Below the pieces are notes generated by a model. It was not told where the DNA came from. It ran no database searches and was given only the letters and a program-made list of their open reading frames with translations. The translations under genes and the position numbers were made by a program. Shown here piece by piece: positions 8,807 to 18,813 of a stretch of DNA of 64,000 bases. The stretch covers positions 1 through 64,000 of the forward strand of contig DASYXY010000081.1 of assembly GCA_035934385.1 (NCBI GenBank), read 5' to 3'. This stretch comes from CF-118 sp035934385. GTDB taxonomy: Bacteria; Chloroflexota; Dormibacteria; Dormibacterales; Dormibacteraceae. How positions within the stretch are numbered: the stretch's first letter is position 1; each line of letters opens with the position of its first letter.

Positions 8807-10003
8807 ATGCGGTGGCGGATTGCGCTCGGCCTCGTCGTGCTTCTCGCCGTGGGGCTGGGCTTGAATTACCTGCGTCCCATACCGCCTGTGGATGCGACGT
8901 CGACGATCCCCAGCCAGAAAACGATCCCCGGCACACCGCCACAGCTTCCGTGGCCGAGCACCGGCTCGGCGGCGGTCGGTGTGTCCGGGCTCGGCAAGCT
9001 GGCCGATTCGGGCAACGAGGCGCCGCTGCCGATGGCGAGCGTGGCCAAGGTGATGGCCGCGACGGTGGTGTTGCACGACAAACCGTTCCCGCTCGGGCAG
9101 ACAGGAGGTTCGATCACCATCACCGATTTGGATGTGCAGGGGTATGAGAACGAGCGGGCTCAGCAGCAGTCTGTCGTCCCGGTCCAAGCCGGTGAGGTGT
9201 TGAGCGAGTACCAGGCGCTTCAGGCCATGCTCATCCCTTCGGCCAACAACATCGCCGAGACGCTCGCACGTTGGGACGCGGGGTCGGTGCCGGCGTTCGT
9301 CGACCGCATGAACGCGCGAGCTCGATCGCTGGGCCTGAAGCGAACTAGGTTCGCCGATCCGGCGGGCTCATCCTCGCAGTCGGTCAGCACGCCGACCGAC
9401 CTGCTCGCACTTGGTGTCGCGGCCGCTGCGGACCCGGTGTTCGCTCAGATCGTGGCCGAGGCCCAGGCCCGGCTGCCGGTGGCGGGGATCGTCTACAACG
9501 TCGATGCGGCGCTGGGCAAGGACGGCATCAACGGCATCAAGACCGGTTCCGGTCTCGAGTCGGGCGCGAATTTCCTTTTCTCAGCCTCCGTCGACGTCGC
9601 CGGTCATGCGGTCACGATCTTCGGCTGCGTCATGGGGCAGCCCACCCTGCAAGCCGCGTTCGATGCCGCCGACAGCCTGATCAAAGCGGTGCAGGCCGCG
9701 TTGACCGTGAGCAATGCGCTGCTCCTCCACGAGACCGTCGCGACCTACGACACGCCCTGGGGCTGGCACGCGAACGTGATCTCCGAGTCCGCCGTGACAC
9801 TCGTCGAATGGCCGGGAATGATCCTCCACGAGACTCTTCACGGCCGCACTCTGGCGGTGGACAAACCCCTCGATCCAGGGACGCCGGCCGGCACCCTGCG
9901 CATCGTCCTCGGCGACTACGACCTCAGCGTGACGCTGATCACCGCGACCGTGATCTATCCGCCCGGCAGGTTCTGGAGGCTGACCCGCCTACCGAACATC
10001 TAG
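8807..10003 (+). CDS. D-alanyl-D-alanine carboxypeptidase (PBP5/DacF-type, S11)
   Basis: A 398-aa serine peptidase of penicillin-binding fold that trims the terminal D-Ala from peptidoglycan stems. An N-terminal membrane segment (IALGLVVLLAVGLGLNYL) exports and probably anchors it. All three active-site motifs are present: SVAK near residue 78, SAN near residue 144, and KTG in GIKTGSG near residue 245. A C-terminal domain of about 120 aa follows. It lies directly after the cell-wall-sugar operon, consistent with a wall-turnover theme, and ends 1 bp before the convergent aldolase gene. Confidence 0.88.
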   Translation: MRWRIALGLVVLLAVGLGLNYLRPIPPVDATSTIPSQKTIPGTPPQLPWPSTGSAAVGVSGLGKLADSGNEAPLPMASVAKVMAATVVLHDKPFPLGQTGGSITITDLDVQGYENERAQQQSVVPVQAGEVLSEYQALQAMLIPSANNIAETLARWDAGSVPAFVDRMNARARSLGLKRTRFADPAGSSSQSVSTPTDLLALGVAAAADPVFAQIVAEAQARLPVAGIVYNVDAALGKDGINGIKTGSGLESGANFLFSASVDVAGHAVTIFGCVMGQPTLQAAFDAADSLIKAVQAALTVSNALLLHETVATYDTPWGWHANVISESAVTLVEWPGMILHETLHGRTLAVDKPLDPGTPAGTLRIVLGDYDLSVTLITATVIYPPGRFWRLTRLPNI

Positions 10004-10004
10004 T

Positions 10005-10928
10005 TCAGCTGGCCGCGGGCTCGGAGCTCCTCGCCAGCAGGCCCCACTCGGACAGCTGGTGGTGAAGTATCGCCCGCGCCGCTTCGTCGAGCGGCGCGAT
10101 GGGCTTGGCGGGCCAGGGCTCGCAGATGCCCTGCATGTCGAGCGCGGCCTTGATGGCAGATGGGAAAACACCGCCCCGCAAGCTCATGACCAGCGTGGTC
10201 AGGTGGTCCTGCTGCTCGCGCGCGGCTTCGAGGTCGCCGCGGCGAAACGCGTCGTAAATGTCGACGACCCAGCCCGGCGCCACATTGGCCGCGCCGCAGA
10301 TGGTGCCGGCTCCGCCCATCACGAGCGATACGAGCAGCATCGTGTCGCTGCCAGTGAAGACGCGGAAGTGCGGAACGTCGCGGGTGGCGGCGCGCATGAG
10401 CTCGAAGTACTCGAAGTTGCGGCTCGAGTCCTTGATCCCGACCAGCGAGCCCTCGTGCGCGAGCTTCGCCACCGTCTCCGGTTCCGCCACGACCTTCGTG
10501 AACTGCGGGATGTTGTAGAGGAAGATCGGGATCGGGCTCCGTCGAGCAAGCGTGCGGAAGAACGCGATGACGCCCGCCTGGTCCATCGGGTAGTAGAACG
10601 GCGGGGTCACGAGCGCCGCGTCCGCGCCGAGCGCAGCGGCCGCGGCGACCTCGAGCTGGGCGCCCGCCAGGTGGCTCTGGGCCACGCCGCAGATGATCGG
10701 CACGCGCCCCGCGTTCGCTTTTACAACCGCGGCGAGCATCGCCCGCCTCGAACCCTCGTCCAGTGACGAGCACTCGCCGGTGGACCCGAGCGGCAGGAGC
10801 CCCGTGACGCCTCCCGCGAGCGCGTGTTCCACCAGCCGTCCGACTCCGGCATCGTCGACACCACCGTCGCGTGTCAGCGGGGTGGCCAGCGCTGGAATGA
10901 CGCCGGCCAGGTCGTGGATCTTCAGCAC
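10005..10928 (-). CDS. DapA/NanA-family aldolase (dihydrodipicolinate synthase family)
   Basis: A 307-aa class I aldolase of the DHDPS/N-acetylneuraminate lyase family. Visible are the GSTGE pyruvate-binding motif (LLPLGSTGECSSL), the Tyr of LYNIPQF and the Schiff-base Lys of GIKDSSRN. The substrate cannot be assigned: DapA, N-acetylneuraminate lyase and 2-keto-3-deoxy sugar acid aldolases share these residues. Its position between cell-wall sugar genes and GH42 favours a sugar-acid role. The GTG at 10928 is chosen because the TAGCCT box lies 6 nt upstream. Confidence 0.82.
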   Translation of the reverse strand: MLKIHDLAGVIPALATPLTRDGGVDDAGVGRLVEHALAGGVTGLLPLGSTGECSSLDEGSRRAMLAAVVKANAGRVPIICGVAQSHLAGAQLEVAAAAALGADAALVTPPFYYPMDQAGVIAFFRTLARRSPIPIFLYNIPQFTKVVAEPETVAKLAHEGSLVGIKDSSRNFEYFELMRAATRDVPHFRVFTGSDTMLLVSLVMGGAGTICGAANVAPGWVVDIYDAFRRGDLEAAREQQDHLTTLVMSLRGGVFPSAIKAALDMQGICEPWPAKPIAPLDEAARAILHHQLSEWGLLARSSEPAAS

Positions 10929-10934
10929 ATGCTT

Positions 10935-10940
10935 AGGCTA
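10935..10940 (-). promoter_or_regulatory. TANNNT -10 box for the DapA-family gene
   Basis: On the minus strand TAGCCT lies 6 nt before the GTG at 10928, predicting a transcript that starts at the start codon. No Shine-Dalgarno is visible. Confidence 0.45.
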
Positions 10941-10987
10941 GCGTTCGTGGTCGGCGACCACATGAAGACGATGGGATTGGCAAAAGG

Positions 10988-13021
10988 CTGAGCGCGACAG
11001 AGTACGAGCCGCTTCTCGGGACGCGGCTTCCGCACATCCTCTTCGGCGGCGATTACAACCCGGACCAGTGGCCGGAGCGCGTCTGGGATGAGGACGTTCG
11101 CCTCATGCAGGAGGCGGGCGTGAACTTCGTTTCGCTCGGCATCTTCTCGTGGTCGCGGATCGAACCCGAGGCCGCGCGCTACGAATTCGACTGGCTTGAC
11201 AAGGTCATGGACATGCTGCACGCAGGCGGCATCTCGGTCGACCTGGCGACTGCGACCGCATCACCACCGCCCTGGCTTTCGCACCGCCATCCCGAGATGC
11301 TGCCCGTGACGATCGACGGCGTCAGGCTGTGGCACGGAGCGCGGCAGCACTACTGCCCGAGCAGCCCGGTCTACCGCTTTGCCGCCGGACACCTCGTGGA
11401 GCAGATGGCGAAGCGTTACGCGTCCCACCCGGCGCTGGCCATGTGGCACGTCGGCAACGAGTTCGGGTGCCATGTCGCGCACTGCTACTGCGACGTCTCC
11501 GCCGAGGCTTTTCGCAAGTGGCTGCAGGAGCGCTACGGATCGATCGAGGACCTGAACAGGGCGTGGGGGACTGACTTCTGGTCGCAGCGCTACTCCAAGT
11601 GGGACGAGGTGCTCCCACCCCGCCGCACGCCGACGTGGCCGAATCCGAGCCAGCAGCTGGACTTCATGCGCTTCTCGTCCGACGAGCTCCTCGCCTGCTA
11701 CGAGGTCGAACGCGAGGTGCTGCGTGAGCTCAGCCCAAACGTCCCGATCACGACGAACTTCATGGGCTTCTTCAAATCGCTGGATTACTGGAAGTGGGCC
11801 GCGCGCGAGGACGTCGTCAGCGACGACGTGTACCAGGACCCGTCCGACAGTGAGGCCGGCATGCGTTCGGCGATGGCGGGTGACCTCATGCGCTCGCTGG
11901 GCCGCGGTCGCCCATGGGTGTTGATGGAGCAGACGACGAGCCGCGTGAACTGGCGCGAGGTCAACGTGGCAAAGGCGCCAGGTCAGATGCGCCTGTGGAG
12001 CTACCAGGCCGTGGCCCGCGGCGCCGACGGCGTGATGTTCTTCCAGTGGAGGCAGTCACGCGCGGGGGCGGAAAAGTTTCACAGCGCGGTTGTTCCCCAT
12101 GGAGCGGTGACGTCATCGCCCGCATGGAAGGAGGCAAGGCAGCTCGGGCAGGAGCTGCGCGGCCTCGACGCGGTATGCGGCAGCCGCGTCCGCGCAGATG
12201 TGGCCATCGTGCTCGATTGGGAGTCGTGGTGGGCCCTCGAGCTTCCGTCGAAGCCGTCGAACCGCATCCGCCAGCAGCCGCAGCTCGAGGACTACTACCG
12301 GCCGCTGTTCAGCGCCAACATCGTCGCCGACTTCGCCCGCCCGCAGGACGACCTGTCGGCCTACAAGCTGGTGCTTGTGCCGAACCTCTACCTGGTCGGT
12401 GACGAGGGCGCCGCCGCGCTGACCGCGTACGTCAAGGGCGGCGGCGCAGTCGTGATCGGATTCTTCAGCGGTGTGGTCGATCCCTTCGAGCACATCCACC
12501 TGGGCGGTTATCCGGCTCCGTTCGCGGACCTGCTCGGGCTGCGCGTCGCAGACTGGCTGCCTCTCGCCGACGGCGAGCAGCTCGAGGTCGTGTTCGGTGA
12601 TGGCGGCAAGGGACGGTGTGACCTGTGGAGCGAGCTCAACGAGCCGTCTGGCGCGGAGGTTTTGGCCACCTTCGCCGGCGCGCGGGTTGACAGGCGTCCG
12701 GCGGTGACGCGCCACGGGTTCGGATCAGGCACCGCGTACTACGTAGGCACGCGCCTCGACCAGCCGTCCATGGCTCGCCTGCTGCGGGCGGTTTGCGCTG
12801 AAGCCGGGGTCGACCCAGGGCTCGAGGCCCCGGCCGGCGTGGAGGCCGTGCGGCGCTCGTTCGGCCACCGCTCGATCCTGTTTCTCCTCAACCACCGTCC
12901 GTCTGCGGTCGACGTGCCGTTGAGCCAGGCCGGCACCAACCTGGTCGACGGAAGCCAGGTGCATGCGGGGCTGTTCAAGCTCGAGCCCAACGGCGCGGCG
13001 GTCATTCGCGAGGGCTGGTAG
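10988..13021 (+). CDS. Beta-galactosidase, GH42 family
   Basis: A GH42 enzyme of about 677 aa with TIM-barrel, trimerisation and C-terminal domains. The acid/base is Glu158 in HVGNEFG and the nucleophile is Glu314 in LMEQTTSRVNW. The first clear Met (11105) would delete the conserved HILFGGDYNPDQWPE segment, which is encoded in frame from about 11031. The frame is open back to 10937 and the only usable-looking start before that motif is a CTG at 10988, preceded by AAAGG. The N terminus is therefore non-canonical or mis-sequenced. It has no signal peptide, so it acts on imported galactosides. Its 3' end overlaps the convergent methyltransferase by 20 bp. Confidence 0.88.
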   Translation: MSATEYEPLLGTRLPHILFGGDYNPDQWPERVWDEDVRLMQEAGVNFVSLGIFSWSRIEPEAARYEFDWLDKVMDMLHAGGISVDLATATASPPPWLSHRHPEMLPVTIDGVRLWHGARQHYCPSSPVYRFAAGHLVEQMAKRYASHPALAMWHVGNEFGCHVAHCYCDVSAEAFRKWLQERYGSIEDLNRAWGTDFWSQRYSKWDEVLPPRRTPTWPNPSQQLDFMRFSSDELLACYEVEREVLRELSPNVPITTNFMGFFKSLDYWKWAAREDVVSDDVYQDPSDSEAGMRSAMAGDLMRSLGRGRPWVLMEQTTSRVNWREVNVAKAPGQMRLWSYQAVARGADGVMFFQWRQSRAGAEKFHSAVVPHGAVTSSPAWKEARQLGQELRGLDAVCGSRVRADVAIVLDWESWWALELPSKPSNRIRQQPQLEDYYRPLFSANIVADFARPQDDLSAYKLVLVPNLYLVGDEGAAALTAYVKGGGAVVIGFFSGVVDPFEHIHLGGYPAPFADLLGLRVADWLPLADGEQLEVVFGDGGKGRCDLWSELNEPSGAEVLATFAGARVDRRPAVTRHGFGSGTAYYVGTRLDQPSMARLLRAVCAEAGVDPGLEAPAGVEAVRRSFGHRSILFLLNHRPSAVDVPLSQAGTNLVDGSQVHAGLFKLEPNGAAVIREGW

Positions 13022-13820
13022 CGAGCACCACGAGGTAGTCCGAGTCGAGCGTGACGCCGAGGCGAGGTGTGATGTTCATCTCCGAGGCGAGCGCGCGGCA
13101 CTGCCCGATCAGCCGCCCGTATGCGTCCGGCGGAAGGATGGCCCTCATGGCCATCAGCGGCGGGTTGGAAGCGGCGAAGGTCGCCTCCCAGTCATCGATC
13201 GACTCGAATCGAAGCCTTAGATTGCGCGGGTCGAGCACGATCGACTCGGCCAGCCCCGCGAACCGGCGGCGCACCTCGGCCCCGTCCCCCCACAGAAAAG
13301 GGGAGGGCATGGTCGGAGCGGGCGTGGTCGAGAAGGCGGCGATCACCGTCGACAGCCGGCCCAGAAAGCCCCCGATGGCGTAATTCGCCATGGCCACCAC
13401 CCCGCCCGGCCGGACGACACGAAACAGCTCGCCGGCGACGAGCTCCGGGCGCGGCGCGAACATCGCCCCGAACACCGAAGCCACGAGGTCGAACGAGTGG
13501 TCGGGGAACGGCAGCGATTCGGCGTCGCCTTCAGTCCACTCGATGTCGAGCCCCTCGGCTCGACTCCGCTCCAAGCCGAGCTCGACCATGCGAGGTGTGA
13601 AGTCGGACGCGTTCACATGCGCACCGAGTCGTGCGGCCTCGAGCGCGAAGTTGCCGTTGCCCGCCGCGACATCGAGAACGTCCGCACCCCGCCGCACGCA
13701 GCGGCGCGCCAGGGCCACTGCTTCCGGCTCGAGCATCAATGCCAGACGGGGGTAGTCGCCCTGCGCCCACAGCCAGCGGGCGCCGAACTTGATGCGGGCG
13801 ATCACATCGTCGTCGCTCAA
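13002..13820 (-). CDS. Class I SAM-dependent methyltransferase
   Basis: A 272-aa Rossmann-fold methyltransferase. Motif I is VLDVAAGNGNFALEAAR, followed by the acidic loop (NASDFTPRMVELG), GDAESLPFPDHSFDLVAS and a post-motif RVVRPGGVVAMANY, which together match the UbiE/Methyltransf_11 group. The acceptor is unknown. The start is a TTG at 13820, five bases after a perfect TATAAT box; an in-frame GTG at 13805 is the alternative. The 3' end overlaps the end of GH42 by 20 bp. Confidence 0.8.
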   Translation of the reverse strand: MSDDDVIARIKFGARWLWAQGDYPRLALMLEPEAVALARRCVRRGADVLDVAAGNGNFALEAARLGAHVNASDFTPRMVELGLERSRAEGLDIEWTEGDAESLPFPDHSFDLVASVFGAMFAPRPELVAGELFRVVRPGGVVAMANYAIGGFLGRLSTVIAAFSTTPAPTMPSPFLWGDGAEVRRRFAGLAESIVLDPRNLRLRFESIDDWEATFAASNPPLMAMRAILPPDAYGRLIGQCRALASEMNITPRLGVTLDSDYLVVLATSPRE

Positions 13821-13825
13821 CCTTA

Positions 13826-13831
13826 ATTATA
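13826..13831 (-). promoter_or_regulatory. Consensus -10 (TATAAT) for the methyltransferase gene
   Basis: A perfect TATAAT on the minus strand within a notably AT-rich patch, 5 nt before the TTG start, indicating a leaderless transcript. No good -35 was found at 16-18 bp spacing. Confidence 0.6.
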
Positions 13832-13986
13832 TACCATATCGGGCTCAACTTTGGCAACACCAGTGTTGTCAGGAGCCGTGTTGCCGACCTCGGCGACCCA
13901 GAGCGTTAGGTGCGTCGTTAGGAAATAGACGGCTTTCAAGTAACTGGGGTCGGTAGGAACTCACCACGGAGGGAGTGGTGGAGCAG

Positions 13987-14517
13987 ATGGGAACGACAGG
14001 CCCGGACGGCCACGACCGGCGAGTTGCAGAGCTGTGCGTGATGATCGGGCGCGAGCTGGGCATGACCAGCGCCGAGCAGGTCGTGCTCAGCCGCTCCGGC
14101 TTGCTGCACGACGTTGGCAAGCTGGGAATCCCGCAATCGATTCTCGACAAGCAGGGCGCGCTCACCGAGTCCGAGTGGCGTGTGATGAAGACGCATCCGG
14201 AGCTGGGAATCGCGATCCTCGGCGGTACAGGCCGCATCACGCGCGAGATGCTCGGGGTGCTCTACCACCATGAGCGCATGGACGGATCGGGCTACCCGCA
14301 CGGCCTCGCCTCGGCCGAGATCCCGATCGAGGCGAGGATCGTCGCGGTCGCCGACACGTACGACGTGCTCACCACAGACCGTCCGTACCGGCAGGCGGTC
14401 TCACCGAGCGAAGCGCTGGTGCGTGTGCTCGACGACGCCGGCCCGCGCCTGGATCCCGTGGTGGTGGCGGCACTGCACCGGATCCTCGGCGCGTACCGAA
14501 GGAACCTGGTCGCCTAG
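13987..14517 (+). CDS. Stand-alone HD-GYP domain protein (c-di-GMP phosphodiesterase family)
   Basis: A short HD-GYP protein (about 176 aa) with no receiver or other sensor domain. Motifs: LLHDVGKLGIPQ (HD), HPELG, HHERMDGSGYP (the GYP triad intact), and VADTYDVLTTDRPYR. The metal-ligand set looks complete, so cyclic-di-GMP hydrolysis is plausible. GGAGGGA at 13968-13974 precedes three in-frame starts: GTG 13975, GTG 13978 and ATG 13987. I chose the ATG because the GTGs are too close to the Shine-Dalgarno. The upstream 13.82-13.97 kb gap carries two CGTTAGG copies (13903 and 13916) of unknown meaning. It ends overlapping the convergent ppc by 4 bp. Confidence 0.82.
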   Translation: MGTTGPDGHDRRVAELCVMIGRELGMTSAEQVVLSRSGLLHDVGKLGIPQSILDKQGALTESEWRVMKTHPELGIAILGGTGRITREMLGVLYHHERMDGSGYPHGLASAEIPIEARIVAVADTYDVLTTDRPYRQAVSPSEALVRVLDDAGPRLDPVVVAALHRILGAYRRNLVA

Positions 14518-17026
14518 CCCGTATTCTGCAAGCCGGCAGCCACGCCGTTTACGGTCAGCAGCAGCAGCTTCTCCGCGTCTGAGCTTCTTCGCGTGCGCAG
14601 ATGGCGCAGCGCGCGCAGCTGTAGGTGTGACAGCGCGTCCACGTATGGATTGCGCAGCTCGATGGCCCACGACAGGACGCGCTTGTCTTCGAGCAGTCGC
14701 TTGTGCCGGGTCACTGCGAGCACGGCGGTGAGCGTCCGGTCGTACTCGTCGAGCACGCGCTTGGTCAGGTCGGGCCTTCCGCCGAGCTCCAGATAGCGCT
14801 CGGCGATCTGGCGATCGGTCTTAGCAAGGCTCATCTCCGCGTTGTCGATCATGACGTTGAAGATCGGCAGGTCTCTGTAAGCCTCACGCAGGTCGGCGAT
14901 CCTCGCTGCCTGCAAACCGCTGCCCAACCCGTACCAGCCGGGCAGGTTGAGCCGCGTCTGCGACCACGCGAAGACCCACGGGATGGCACGCAGGTCCTCC
15001 AGCGTGCGCGCCCCAGTGCGCCGCGCCGGCCTCGATCCGATGCGCATGCGGCTCAGCTCGTCGATGGGGGTGACGCGCGCGAACCATTCCGTGAAGCCCT
15101 CGGTCTCGACCAGCGCGCGGTACGCCGCGCGCGCCGCCTGGTTCACCTCGCCGGCGATGCCGCGGAAGAGCCTTGCGGCCTTGGCCGCGCGCCGCTGGAC
15201 CTGCGGCGTCGAGGCTTCGACGACGGCCGACATGACCTGCTCCAGGTGACGGCGGGCGAGGACGGGGTTGCCGTACCGGGCGAAGATCACCTCGCCTTGC
15301 TCGGTGACTTTGAAACGGAAGTCGACAGATCCGGGTGCCTGGGCCAGGATGGCGCGGTTTGCCGGGCCGCCTCCGCGACCGACCGCGCCGCCGCGGCCGT
15401 GAAAGATGGTCAGCGGGATTCCGCGCGCCGGTTTCTTCAATCGGGCCAGCGCCGCCTGGGCGCGGTACAGCGCGACCGTCGCCGAAACCGGACCGACCTC
15501 CTTTGCGGAGTCGGAGTACCCGAGCATGACTTCAGTGCACGGTCCGACGCGAGAGATCTCCTTCAGGATCGCCGCCGCGCGCGAGAGCTCGGCCTCGGTC
15601 TCGAACAGCGGAATGACGTCGAGTACCGGCGGATCGCCGCCTGTCGCCAGCCGCGCCAGCTCGTGGACCCTCGCGATGTCGGCTGCAGACCGCGTGAAGC
15701 TGACGATGAAGCGACGGCACGCATCCACTCCGTAGCGCTCCTGGATTCGCTTGATCGCGCGAAACGTCTTCAGCACCTCCTGGCTCTCGACCAGCGCTGA
15801 GCTGTGCTGCCGCACCTCCAAGCCGGCAAGGTGGAACCCGAAGGTCTCCACCTGCCACATCAGGTTGCGCAGCTCGCCGGCCGCAAGTCGCGGCGATCCG
15901 GCCGCCGCAAGCGAACCGGCAACCTCGTTCAGGTCGTCCAGCAGCTCCGATGCGTCGCGATACCTCGCCTCTCGGCCCAGGCGAGTGGCCCGTATGCGGT
16001 CGGCGACGTAGAGCAGGTACTGCCGGTGCGGCTCGGACGGCGAACGCTTCGCCAGTTCCGCGAGCAGCTGCGGATCCCTACCTGTCGCGTCGCGCAGCCG
16101 CCGGCGCAGGGCGCGGCTGGCCGGCGTTGTCGTCTCGTCCACGGTGAGCGAACGCCCGATGCGCGTCGTCGCATTCTCGAGCGCCCTCAGCACGTGGTCG
16201 GCCTGGATCGCCATGGCTTCTTCGGTGACCTTCGCGGTGACCGAAGGGTTGCCGTCTCGGTCGCCGCCCACCCAGCTTCCAAACCGAATGAAGGACGGCG
16301 CCGTTTCGACCGCCGGTTGAAGCGCCTGCTCGAACGCGCGGCAGACCTCTGGCACGACGCGGAAGAGCGTCTCGTCAAAGATGGCCATCAGCGCTCGCAC
16401 CTCGTCCAGCGGCTGCAGCTCGGTCGACCGGAGCTGTCCGGTGCGCCAGAGGATGTCGATCTCCTCGAGCAGGCGTCGAGTCGTATCGGATCGCTCGGCG
16501 GCTGACGCCGATTCGTCGTGGACTCGATCTAGCTGCTCCGAGATCCGCCGGATCCCGGTCACGATGGCGCGCCGGCGCGCCTCGGTCGGATGCGCGGTGA
16601 AGACCGGGCGGATCTCCATCCATCTCTGCATCCGCTCGAAGTTCCGGGTGCCCAGCCGCGGGAGCAGGTGCTTCATGGTGGCCGCGAGCGATTCCTGCAT
16701 CGGCTCAGGTGCGTGGTCACGCTCGCGCAGGACGCGCACGCGGTGGTGGTCCTCGGCGAGGTTCGCCAGATGGAAGTAGCACGTGAACGCGCGCGCGACC
16801 TGCCCGGCGCGCTCGATCGACCACGACGCGACGAGGTTCTCGGCCCGGCGCTCGTCAGCTGGGGAGTGGCGCGCCGAGATGACGAGCCGGCGCAGCTCCT
16901 CCACGTCGCGGAGGAGGTCCTCGCCGCCCTCCTCGGCAATCACCTGTCCGAGCAGGCCACCCAGCAGCCGGACGTCGCGCCTCAGCTCCTCGGGGATCTG
17001 CTTCCGCGCAGTCGCGCGGGTCGGTT

Positions 17027-17030
<4 letters not shown>
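14514..17030 (-). CDS. ppc: Phosphoenolpyruvate carboxylase
   Basis: PEP carboxylase of about 838 aa, forming oxaloacetate from PEP and bicarbonate. The catalytic His is about residue 147 in VFTAHPTEARRRA; the second active-site loop FHGRGGAVGRGGGP and the C-terminal NGVAAGLQNTG ending are intact. The chosen start is a TTG at 17030 that overlaps the cimA stop (TTGA), matching the coupling used elsewhere; a longer reading to 17096 would overlap cimA by 70 bp. Being coupled to cimA places anaplerosis under the same isoleucine attenuator, which is logical since oxaloacetate also feeds aspartate-family amino acids. Confidence 0.93.
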
Positions 17031-18610
<1,580 letters not shown>

Positions 18611-18646
18611 AAAAAAACCTCCCAGCCTCTTCGTTGGCTGGGAGGT
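18611..18646 (-). terminator. Intrinsic terminator hairpin at the cimA start (attenuator)
   Basis: On the minus strand a perfect 11-bp stem (ACCTCCCAGCC with GGCTGGGAGGT, arms at 18636-18646 and 18617-18627) with an 8-nt loop is followed by seven Ts (18611-18617) and then directly by the cimA ATG. The 3' arm GGGAGGT is also the only Shine-Dalgarno for cimA, so the hairpin could both stop transcription and hide the ribosome site. Confidence 0.85.
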
Positions 18647-18687
18647 CCCGCGACTCAGCGGTTGCGCGCTACGTCGGGGGACCTCCC
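18640..18687 (-). promoter_or_regulatory. Antiterminator pairing segments of the cimA leader
   Basis: Minus-strand segment A (GGGAGGTCCC, 18678-18687) is perfectly complementary over 10 bp to segment B (GGGACCTCCC, 18640-18649), and B overlaps the 5' arm of the terminator. A:B and terminator pairing are therefore mutually exclusive. Segment A lies inside the leader peptide reading frame just after its Ile codons, the geometry of a classical amino-acid attenuator. Confidence 0.75.
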
Positions 18688-18728
18688 CTCTTGATCGCAA
18701 TCGCAATACCGATCCGGCGAGAACCCAT
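18669..18728 (-). CDS. Isoleucine-rich leader peptide of cimA (19 aa)
   Basis: A small reading frame ATG...TAG encodes MGSRRIGIAIAIKRGGPPT. Four Ile codons alternate with Gly/Ala (I-G-I-A-I-A-I) right before segment A of the antiterminator. A ribosome starved for charged Ile-tRNA would stall there and leave segment A free to pair, blocking the terminator; a ribosome that reaches the TAG at 18669 covers A and lets the terminator form. No Shine-Dalgarno is seen, but a TAAGCT box 10 nt upstream predicts a near-leaderless transcript. The peptide itself probably has no function once made. Confidence 0.75.
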   Translation of the reverse strand: MGSRRIGIAIAIKRGGPPT

Positions 18729-18738
18729 GAGGCGCCGA

Positions 18739-18744
18739 AGCTTA
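18739..18744 (-). promoter_or_regulatory. TANNNT -10 box for the cimA leader transcript
   Basis: TAAGCT on the minus strand, 10 nt before the leader-peptide ATG at 18728. A start 7 nt downstream would leave a 5' leader of only a few bases. No convincing -35 is visible. Confidence 0.45.
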
Positions 18745-18813
18745 TCGCTTTCGCGCCGGCGCGTCATGGGTTTGGCGGCCAAATTCAAGGCGCTCCAGCT
18801 ATGGTTCAGGCCC

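Noticed and set aside
13853..13868. Inverted repeat GCAACAC/GTGTTGT near the methyltransferase promoter
   Set aside because: One mismatch, short, upstream of a good -10 box; too weak to call an operator.
18611..18728. T-box riboswitch upstream of cimA
   Set aside because: The leader is too short and lacks the T-box consensus and specifier loop; the Ile leader peptide and alternative hairpins explain it better.
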